Positions 1 through 5,124 of a stretch of 5,124 nucleotides of DNA are shown here, in pieces. The notes below the pieces were generated by a model. It made no database searches. It was not told the origin of the DNA and saw nothing but the letters and a program-made list of their open reading frames with translations. The position numbers were made by a program, and so were the translations under genes. Source of the DNA: Planctomicrobium sp. (GTDB lineage Bacteria > Planctomycetota > Planctomycetia > Planctomycetales > Planctomycetaceae); the NCBI GenBank assembly GCA_018659505.1, contig JABJMI010000115.1, positions 1 to 5,124 on the forward strand, given 5' to 3'. Every line of letters begins with the position of its first letter. The first letter of the stretch is position 1.

Positions 1-158
1 GAATCGGTACTCAGGCAATTCATACGTCGACTGTATGATACACAATAGAGAGACGGGTCTGATATCGACCTGATACATACTCAATTCATTTTTACACGGG
101 ACTTTTGCATCCCTAGACCGTATTATGAATTGTTCAGTATTGAGTCATTATCAATTTT

Positions 159-174
159 CTGGGTCGCGACCCAG
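159..174. promoter_or_regulatory. Perfect 16-bp palindrome in the FGE gene leader
   Basis: CTGGGTCGCGACCCAG is its own reverse complement and ends 23 bases before the ATG at 198. It is GC-rich within an AT-rich leader. As RNA it could form a 6-bp stem with a CGCG loop, but no T-run follows on either strand, so it is not an intrinsic terminator. It could be a dimeric repressor site, a 5'-UTR hairpin, or one copy of a dispersed genomic palindrome. The function is inferred from symmetry and position only. Confidence 0.4.
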
Positions 175-197
175 CCTACAAAACTTCCGTTAAGTAT

Positions 198-1334
198 ATG
201 ACAAAAATATATCTTTTAATCGCTGGCAGTTGTGTAGTGGGAGGGATTCTTGTCGCTTCGGTTTTGCAGCAATCTTCAGCACCTACTTACGATGGAATGG
301 TCCGGATCGAAGGTGGCCCATTTGAAATGGGCACGAATGATTTGCCTCCCCCCGACGGACCGAATCCAGACCGCATTAAGCCTGATGAATACCCAGCACA
401 CGAAGTTGAGCTGAGTGGATTTTGGCTCGACGAAACTCCGGTCACGAATCGAGATTATCTCAAATTTGCAGAGATGACAGGCTACATCACCTTCGCTGAG
501 AAAACTCCGACGCGCGAAGATTTCGCTCGCAGCGGAGCCGATGTGAGTCAAATTCCTGAAGCGGCATTAAAGCCGGGATCAATGTGCTTCAATGATAAAT
601 TTAATCGCGACTCATTAGTCACCGAAGGTCCGGGGTGGGAATATCAGGTCTGGGCTGTCATCGATGGAGCCAGCTGGCGACATCCGAATGGACCGGACTC
701 ATCTATCGAAGACCGCATGGATCATCCGGTTGTGCATGTCAACTGGGATGATGCAGTTGCTTATTGTGAGTGGGCAGGCAAGCGGTTACCGACTGAGGCT
801 GAATTCGAGTATGCCTCGCGGAATGGTGGAAAACCTGTCAAGTATTTCTGGGGAAACGAAAGAGAACCAGCAGGGAATTACATGTGCAACTACTGGCAAG
901 GAGAGTTCCCTACCAACCGCCTGAACGAAGACGGCTTTGAGACAACCTCTCCCGTCAAATCATACCCAGCGAACGAGCTAGGTCTTTACGATATGGGAGG
1001 CAACGTCTGGGAATGGTGCTCGGATTACTATCACGCTGGGTATTACGAAGTCTCTCCGAAATTGAATCCGCAAGGACCGCTGCAAAGCTTCGACCCGCGT
1101 GAACCGGCCATCATCAAACGCGTTCAGCGAGGTGGCTCATTCATGTGTAACACAAACAGTTGTACTGGTTACCGTTCAGGAGCAAGAATGGCTGGCGAAA
1201 TCACCTCGGGTAGTTTCCACGGAGGATTTCGCACTGCACTTGATGAAAGTATGCTAGAGGATTATCAAATCGCACAAGCGAAAATCAGTAAATGGCGAGC
1301 CCAGCAAGACTCGGGCAAAGTCGCTGCGAAGTGA
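198..1334 (+). CDS. Formylglycine-generating enzyme (SUMF1/FGE family), membrane-anchored or exported
   Basis: The 378-residue product matches the FGE-sulfatase fold across almost its whole length. Family motifs appear in order: GGPFEMG (39-45), DETPVTNRDY (78-87), HPVVHVNWDDAVAYCEWAGK (176-195) running into RLPTEAEFEY, WGNE (218-221), WQGEFPTN (233-240), GLYDMGGNVWEWC (262-274), RGGSFMC (311-317) and GGFR (342-345). Cys317 and Cys322 have the spacing of human FGE Cys336/Cys341, the copper-binding catalytic pair that oxidises a sulfatase Cys to formylglycine. Many SUMF1-like paralogues lack this pair, so a real oxidase is likely. Residues 4-22 form a hydrophobic segment with no clear cleavage site, suggesting a signal anchor with the enzyme outside the cytoplasm. 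A charged tail of about 30 residues follows the domain. The ATG at 198 is chosen because it supplies this segment; no SD precedes it. No sulfatase gene lies in the window. The family call is firm; location and substrate are inferred. Confidence 0.93.
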   Translation: MTKIYLLIAGSCVVGGILVASVLQQSSAPTYDGMVRIEGGPFEMGTNDLPPPDGPNPDRIKPDEYPAHEVELSGFWLDETPVTNRDYLKFAEMTGYITFAEKTPTREDFARSGADVSQIPEAALKPGSMCFNDKFNRDSLVTEGPGWEYQVWAVIDGASWRHPNGPDSSIEDRMDHPVVHVNWDDAVAYCEWAGKRLPTEAEFEYASRNGGKPVKYFWGNEREPAGNYMCNYWQGEFPTNRLNEDGFETTSPVKSYPANELGLYDMGGNVWEWCSDYYHAGYYEVSPKLNPQGPLQSFDPREPAIIKRVQRGGSFMCNTNSCTGYRSGARMAGEITSGSFHGGFRTALDESMLEDYQIAQAKISKWRAQQDSGKVAAK

Positions 1335-1465
1335 AAAGTCCTCCACTAAGAATCAACTTGCAATCGTTAAATCTTTAGGATTTCCTGCCTTCATTGCAAT
1401 GACTTTTAGCTTAAGTCAAACGTAATTCTATTCTTCATTTAACCTCGCTCTTATCAGAATATCTC

Positions 1466-2209
1466 ATGACCAAAGTTAATGAACATCCGACAATTGGTCG
1501 GCTCATTCCGGACTCAATTGGCGAAGACCTCATGTTCTTTCGTCAGTTCAAGCAATTCAAAATGTTCTGGCTGCCGGACAGCAAAAAACAGTTGGAAGAC
1601 TTGGAGCCTGAACATCGCTTCTTAGTGAAGAAGTGGAAGAAGCAACCCGAAGGGCTTCCGGAAGTTTGTCGGAACTTCGACGTTCTAGCCGCCTTGCAAT
1701 CTCTAGGAGCCTATGAAGTTGGCTTCAGTTCAGCTGAGGATGAAAGCCTTCTGATGCTGACTGCTGGGCAGGAGAAAGCATGGCAGGATTTTTCCAAACA
1801 AGAATCAACTTATTGTGAAAATGCCTGTTCCGCGTTGATCCGTTATTTCAACCATCTTCGAAAAATCGATCCCGAGTTGTTTCGCGAAGAAGAGGACTGT
1901 CCCGAATCGGCAAAGTCAATTGAAGACCTCGCGAGTTGTGTTCGTTTCGACGGGATGAATATCAGTCCAGAAGCAAAGAATGGTCATTCGACAATTTCCT
2001 TCGGCTGGGACGTCGATTGGGATATGGAACATGGCTTGCAAATGATCTTCCATAATCAACAAGTCATCGCAATGGGAAATGACCTCTACTCCCCAGAAGA
2101 CATTTGCTCGGCAGCGAACTTCTATCGGGAGATTCTTTCAGAAGACGAACAGTCTGCGTTCAATAACTTTGAGAAAGAGTTCAAAAGTGCCAGCGAGGAT
2201 GATTCCTGA
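1466..2209 (+). CDS. Hypothetical protein with C-terminal WDxEHG motif (possibly DUF6985-like)
   Basis: The 247-residue product is soluble and acidic, with no signal peptide or membrane segment. I do not recognise the full-length protein. Residues 1-60 are rich in aromatic and charged residues (FFRQFKQFKMFW at 24-35). Residues 100-145 look helical. At 178-204 there is a segment of beta character, SFGWDVDWDMEHG followed by LQMIFHNQQVIAMG. This W-D-x-E-H-G core with a following hydrophobic strand and V/I-x-x-G ending resembles the motif I associate with DUF6985-type domains, some of which sit near immunity-like proteins; that match is from memory and uncertain. A helical, acidic tail ends in SEDDS. 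The ATG at 1466 is the first in-frame start with no SD; Met23 is an alternative. It lies 131 bp after the FGE gene and about 148 bp before the TPR gene, so co-transcription is uncertain. Confidence 0.75.
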   Translation: MTKVNEHPTIGRLIPDSIGEDLMFFRQFKQFKMFWLPDSKKQLEDLEPEHRFLVKKWKKQPEGLPEVCRNFDVLAALQSLGAYEVGFSSAEDESLLMLTAGQEKAWQDFSKQESTYCENACSALIRYFNHLRKIDPELFREEEDCPESAKSIEDLASCVRFDGMNISPEAKNGHSTISFGWDVDWDMEHGLQMIFHNQQVIAMGNDLYSPEDICSAANFYREILSEDEQSAFNNFEKEFKSASEDDS

Positions 2210-2253
2210 CCGCCGATTTGACTCTGTTAAGATGTCGAAACCCAACCCTCCTA

Positions 2254-2269
2254 AACTGTGCAGTTGACA
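2254..2269 (+). promoter_or_regulatory. Possible -35 element overlapping a small inverted repeat, upstream of the TPR gene
   Basis: A perfect TTGACA (2264-2269) lies about 90 bp upstream of the TPR gene start. It overlaps the inverted repeat AACTG-TG-CAGTT (2254-2265), an arrangement that could place an operator on a promoter. No TATAAT-like hexamer lies 15-19 bases downstream (the stretch there reads roughly GCAAAACTGG), so the promoter call is weak. Confidence 0.2.
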
Positions 2270-2347
2270 AATTCGTTATTATCTGCAAAACTGGACTCGT
2301 CTCAGGTAGTACATTTCATTACGTTTTCACTCTCAATCCACTTAGTT

Positions 2348-2351
2348 GGAG
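2348..2351 (+). promoter_or_regulatory. Shine-Dalgarno GGAG deciding the GTG start at 2358
   Basis: GGAG sits six bases before the GTG at 2358. A TTG at 2346 is also in frame and directly follows an in-frame TAG (2343-2345), but it overlaps this SD and has none of its own. The GTG is therefore the better start. It is the only clear SD seen before any gene in the window. Confidence 0.6.
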
Positions 2352-2357
2352 AGCGAA

Positions 2358-3176
2358 GTGGGAAGCCTACGTAATCAAGCTGTTGACGATTCTTCTAAGT
2401 CTGGTTCATCTCTGGGGCAAATCAAGTTGCTAGCTTGGCAACTCGCAGACTCTCATCAAATACAAACCGCGATCACATTGTTTCGCGAATTCCTGGAGGA
2501 ATCGAACTCTGTTGAAAGTCATTTAGAGTTCGCAAAGTTATTGTCAGTCTTTGAATCTCCCAGTATTGCTGTGGAGCATCTCGATGAATCGATTGCTCTG
2601 TTCAGCCATTCCTCATCAGCCAAAGAACTCTGTCTGGCGTACAACGAAATCGCTTCGCTTTATCGTCAGGTAGGAAAAAATTCACTCGCTAGGCGTGCGC
2701 AACAACAGGCAATTCGTCACGATCTCTCTCGTCCAGGAAGTGATGGACTCTTACCTGAATCGTTGCTTGGGCAAGCGTCTGATTTGGTGATTCTTCAAGA
2801 GCTTGAGTCAGCAAAGTATCTCTTGCTCTCGCTGCTGAAACAGACTAACGAGATCAGTGCTCTTAGCCGGCTCAAACTGGCAGAGATCTATCTTATCGAA
2901 GGTGAAAGTGCAGCGGCAAAATTGATGCTCGATGAGGTGATCGAAATTTGCAAAGTAGAGGGGCACATTAGATTACTCGTTCAAGCACTAAGATTGCTGA
3001 GTCAAGCCAGCCAGATGAACTGCGAATTCAAAATCGCTATGAAGTATTCTATTGAAGCACTCGACACCGCTAAGAATTCGGCAAGATGTGAGAATGAAAT
3101 TTCTTCGCTGCAAGAGGATGCACGGAAGTTGAGAATGAAGATGCGAGTGTTGTGTCAAACTCCAGAGTGGAATTAA
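2358..3176 (+). CDS. TPR-like helical-repeat protein
   Basis: The product has 272 residues from the GTG start, or 276 from the TTG at 2346. After a short polar N-terminus it consists almost entirely of paired helices with TPR spacing. About six hairpins can be seen, near residues 22-49, 52-83, 89-122, 133-163, 167-199 and 205-239. The clearest are LCLAYNEIASLYRQVGKNSL with its following ARRAQQQAI, and LKLAEIYLIEGESAAAKLML, with the small-residue and Gly/Ala positions typical of TPRs. No signal peptide, membrane segment or catalytic domain is present, so it is probably a cytoplasmic protein-protein interaction scaffold; the partner cannot be told. The C-terminus (about 247-266) is charged and helical. 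It is convergent with the next gene and their stop codons overlap. The TPR-like fold is fairly secure; the function is unknown. Confidence 0.82.
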   Translation: MGSLRNQAVDDSSKSGSSLGQIKLLAWQLADSHQIQTAITLFREFLEESNSVESHLEFAKLLSVFESPSIAVEHLDESIALFSHSSSAKELCLAYNEIASLYRQVGKNSLARRAQQQAIRHDLSRPGSDGLLPESLLGQASDLVILQELESAKYLLLSLLKQTNEISALSRLKLAEIYLIEGESAAAKLMLDEVIEICKVEGHIRLLVQALRLLSQASQMNCEFKIAMKYSIEALDTAKNSARCENEISSLQEDARKLRMKMRVLCQTPEWN

Positions 3177-4141
3177 GCAGCTCTTGGATTTTTCAAGAGA
3201 CGGAACTCTTCATCTTCGATGATGTTTTGAACGCATAAACCTTTGCGAGTCGCTTTGATTCTGCGGCGAAGCGATTTTCGCATCGCTGAGTGATAGCCAA
3301 CTGTTGAAGTGAAGAGCGTCAATAAATCAGTGAATTGGCGGTCCTTGGCAAGCGTTGGTTCGTAGACGTAAACATGGGCGTTGTAGCCGAGTCCGATCAA
3401 CGCTCCGTCGATTTCACCAACCTTTTCGTTTTGCGATTCCACTGTGAAGTCGGCACCGACTGAAACCCATTTCCTTTTGATCTTCAAGTACCACATTCGA
3501 TCTCTTTTCTGATCGAAGTAATTGAAACTATAGATGGACGGGACTCGAAACGTGCGGTTGTTCTCCTGCACATAGGTCATGTATTCATAACCTTGGAGAA
3601 TGGCTGCGAACGAAAGAATTGTCTTCTTCGCTCCCAGAGAATTATGTAACTCACGTGTGACGATTTCTTCAACAGTTCCTGTCCAGCGGATATTGTGGTC
3701 GCCGGATTTGAAAAGCTTCATCACCAGGCGACGATTCTCGATGTCGCAGGATTCCATCTTCAAAACAGGATCGCGATCAAGTTGTCGTTCCAGATTCTTT
3801 GACTGTGCCTGGCTGAGCTTGCCTGAGCGTTTGATCTCTTTGCGAAGTGTTTCTTTTCTGTCGGATTGCAAGCGATTGAGTATTGAGGACTGTTGCTCGG
3901 AGTCTGGGTTCCAGATATCTGCACGTATCCCTAATAAATGAGACTGATTCCATTTCCCACTTTTCAAATCTTTCTGCGTGACCGTTCCGCAGACATCCAT
4001 GTTCGCACCGAATGCATTATCTTCCGCTTTCTTGAGCTTCTGCAAGAGATCGATATTAGTAGGATGCATCCCCATGAACGCCCACATATCAACGTAGCGA
4101 TGCAAAAGAGCATTCTTTGATTTCGAATTTGACCAAAACAT
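3173..4141 (-). CDS. Hypothetical protein with possible LURP-one/tubby-C-like domain
   Basis: The product has 322 residues from the ATG at 4141. The frame stays open to a GTG at 4237 (354 residues), but the extra 32 residues are rich in Ser, Thr, Pro and Asn and look non-coding; neither start has an SD. No signal peptide or membrane helix is seen. Residues about 78-124 form a strongly charged, helical segment (RLQSDRKETLRKEIKRSGKL and on). Residues about 205-262 look beta-rich: MWYLKIKRKWVSVGADFTVE, then NEKVGEIDGALIGLGYNAHV. This pattern of aromatic strand, V-G-E-I-D-G turn and second strand is reminiscent of LURP-one/tubby-C/scramblase-like barrels; that is recalled and unverified. A basic patch (KSLRRRIKATRKG, about 289-301) precedes the C-terminus. 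The gene is convergent with the TPR gene and divergent from the cytochrome gene. That it is a coding gene is likely; its role is unknown. Confidence 0.75.
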   Translation of the reverse strand: MFWSNSKSKNALLHRYVDMWAFMGMHPTNIDLLQKLKKAEDNAFGANMDVCGTVTQKDLKSGKWNQSHLLGIRADIWNPDSEQQSSILNRLQSDRKETLRKEIKRSGKLSQAQSKNLERQLDRDPVLKMESCDIENRRLVMKLFKSGDHNIRWTGTVEEIVTRELHNSLGAKKTILSFAAILQGYEYMTYVQENNRTFRVPSIYSFNYFDQKRDRMWYLKIKRKWVSVGADFTVESQNEKVGEIDGALIGLGYNAHVYVYEPTLAKDRQFTDLLTLFTSTVGYHSAMRKSLRRRIKATRKGLCVQNIIEDEEFRLLKNPRAA

Positions 4142-4258
4142 GTAAGTGGTCTGCGGGCTAGGACGAGGGGCAAGGGTAGAATGATTTGTTAAACTTGTTC
4201 CATCATTGAAGCAAGAGGGACCTAAGAATTTGACCACCGAGACGACTGCTCTGGCAAA

Positions 4259-4310
4259 GTCAGCAGCTTGCTAAGTAATTGATGGACCTTGATCGGCAAG
4301 TTTTGCTGAC
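4259..4310. repeat. Imperfect inverted repeat in the divergent intergenic region
   Basis: GTCAGCA (4259-4265) pairs with TGCTGAC (4304-4310), and just inside them CTTGC (4267-4271) pairs with GCAAG (4296-4300). This gives 12 paired bases, a small internal bulge (G4266 against TTT 4301-4303) and a loop of about 24 bases. It lies between the divergent minus-strand gene and the cytochrome gene. It could be an extended operator or an RNA hairpin. There is no T-run after it, so it is not an intrinsic terminator. Confidence 0.35.
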
Positions 4311-4316
4311 GACTGG

Positions 4317-4331
4317 TTTCTGATTCAGAAA
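4317..4331. promoter_or_regulatory. Operator-like palindrome TTTCTGA-T-TCAGAAA
   Basis: Two perfect 7-bp arms flank a single T, forming a 15-bp site 60 bases upstream of the cytochrome ATG and between two divergent genes. Size and symmetry fit a dimeric transcription-factor site that could act on either gene. No regulator is encoded in the window and no clear -35/-10 pair was found beside it. Confidence 0.35.
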
Positions 4332-4391
4332 TGCACAACAATCAGCGAATGAACTTTTCACCTGTTTCATTAGTTCAAATGCAGTTCTGAA

Positions 4392-5124
4392 ATGAAGAGA
4401 AAATTGTTGGTTACAAGAATCCAGGCAGAAGCCAATTCAGGACGTGGTTTTGGATACGTCGCACGATCTCTAGTTCTGTTGATGTGCTTGGTATCTTCTG
4501 AAGCCGCACAAGCTGAGCCATTTGTTCCAGGGTTTGATCGCTTCGGACTTCATCAGGAAATCGACCAACACCTTTCGCGTGCCTTGTTGCTGACAGAACT
4601 CAATTGCACGGCGTGTCATCGAAGCGAGAATAAGAATCTTGCTCCGAAAAGCGGTTCCGATCTGAGGGGAGTTGGGACTCGACTTACCAAAAATCGGATC
4701 AGAACTTACATGCTCAATCCGACAGGGATCAAACCTGGCACGACGATGCCCCAAGTGTTGCATGGCTACGGTTCGGAAGAGAGGCAGGTGATCGCCACTG
4801 CGATTACTGAGTTTCTTGCGACTCAAAAACAAAAATTTCCCGAATTGAAGGCGACGGGACTCATCCCTGTGAAGCATGAGTTCTGGTCGAAAGGCAATGT
4901 CGAAAACGGCGGCAGGTTGTATCACTCGGTCGGTTGCGTCGCCTGCCACGCTCCTGATGAAGAATTCGCCACAGAAGGAACTCAGCCATCGAGTCTCGAC
5001 AAACTGCTGGAACAACTCGACCCGGAAGAGCTTGCCGAACTCGGACTCAGTGGGAAAGCTAGAATCATTAAGTCAGTTCCTCATGGTGATTTGAATTCGA
5101 AATACTCATTACTTTCACTTTCAC
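4392..5124 (+). CDS. Secreted di-haem c-type cytochrome (partial, 3' end outside the window)
   Basis: An open frame runs from the ATG at 4392 to the right edge: 244 codons with no stop. An in-frame TAG at 4371 and the lack of another good start support this ATG; there is no SD. Residues 1-25 are a long basic n-region, 26-36 are hydrophobic (SLVLLMCLVSS), and AQA before Glu42 is a good signal-peptidase I site, so the protein should be exported. Two covalent haem-c sites are present: Cys72-Thr-Ala-Cys75-His76 and Cys182-Val-Ala-Cys185-His186. Met119 in GTTMP is a likely axial ligand for the first haem. After the second site comes KSVPHGDLNSKYSLLSLS, which I recognise from planctomycete cytochromes where an RPSGRMP-like segment often follows; here the window ends first. 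It probably carries electrons in the periplasm or envelope. The partner and full domain content lie beyond the edge. Confidence 0.88.
   Translation, partial: MKRKLLVTRIQAEANSGRGFGYVARSLVLLMCLVSSEAAQAEPFVPGFDRFGLHQEIDQHLSRALLLTELNCTACHRSENKNLAPKSGSDLRGVGTRLTKNRIRTYMLNPTGIKPGTTMPQVLHGYGSEERQVIATAITEFLATQKQKFPELKATGLIPVKHEFWSKGNVENGGRLYHSVGCVACHAPDEEFATEGTQPSSLDKLLEQLDPEELAELGLSGKARIIKSVPHGDLNSKYSLLSLS

Noticed and set aside
1..48. A frame open from the left edge to TAG at 46-48, possibly the tail of an upstream gene
   Set aside because: Only 15 codons are visible and other frames also stop nearby (33-36 and 71-73), so there is no support for coding.
1..78. Minus-strand ATG at 78 open to the left edge (26 codons)
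   Set aside because: Too short to judge, with no SD and no recognisable sequence. It could be the start of a divergent gene, but nothing visible supports it.
91..119. TTTACA (91-96) and TAGACC (114-119) as a promoter for the FGE gene
   Set aside because: Spacing is 17 bases, but the -10 matches consensus at only three of six positions. The better TATTAT at 121-126 has no matching -35.
159..174. The leader palindrome as an intrinsic terminator
   Set aside because: No T-run follows the hairpin on either strand.
198..260. FGE N-terminus as a lipoprotein signal ending at Cys12
   Set aside because: AGSC is a poor lipobox and only eleven residues precede the Cys, too few for a signal peptide.
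1334..1417. Inverted AAAAGTC/GACTTTT (1334-1340 and 1401-1407) and GACTT/AAGTC (1401-1405 and 1413-1417) as a terminator of the FGE gene
   Set aside because: The first has a loop of about 60 bases and the second only a 5-bp AT-rich stem without a T-run.
2218..2433. A 71-codon plus-strand frame starting with TTG and ending in a hydrophobic stretch
   Set aside because: It spans the intergenic gap and the start of the TPR gene in another frame; it has no SD, and its hydrophobic tail is a by-product of the overlapping frame.
4470..5015. A 181-codon minus-strand reading frame
   Set aside because: It lies antisense to the cytochrome gene, whose haem sites and signal peptide are clear. Its product is Arg/Phe-rich with no recognisable motif, as expected of a shadow.

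Overview
The window looks like chromosomal DNA from a planctomycete, probably one of moderate GC. That is an inference. It rests on a formylglycine-generating-enzyme (FGE) homologue, on a di-haem cytochrome of the type common in planctomycetes (CxxCH sites in a TACH and VACH context, then a SVPHGDLNSKYS-like segment), on loosely packed genes, and on an almost complete lack of Shine-Dalgarno (SD) sequences. No mobile element, CRISPR array, tRNA or rRNA was seen.

Layout from left to right: (1) A 197-bp leader with a perfect 16-bp palindrome (159-174) precedes an intact FGE/SUMF1-family gene (198-1334, +). Its product keeps both catalytic, copper-binding cysteines and carries an N-terminal hydrophobic segment. 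(2) After a 131-bp gap comes a 247-residue protein of unknown function (1466-2209, +) with a C-terminal W-D-x-E-H-G motif. (3) A further gap of about 148 bp leads to a TPR-like helical-repeat protein (2358-3176, +), the only gene here with a clear SD. (4) A convergent gene on the minus strand (3173-4141, possibly extending to 4237) shares a palindromic TTAA with the TPR gene, so the two stop codons overlap. Its C-terminal half has the look of a LURP-one/tubby-C-like beta domain. (5) A divergent intergenic region (about 4142-4391) holds several inverted repeats. (6) A secreted di-haem cytochrome c gene (4392 to beyond 5124, +) runs off the right edge.

The genes do not form an obvious pathway. 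The FGE would activate sulfatases encoded elsewhere, and the cytochrome is an envelope redox protein. The three genes between them are uncharacterised or generic scaffolds. Spacing and orientation argue against one operon. I found no convincing new multi-gene system. The points most worth checking are the membrane-anchored FGE with a full catalytic pair, the palindromes in the leader and divergent region, and the two proteins of unknown family.
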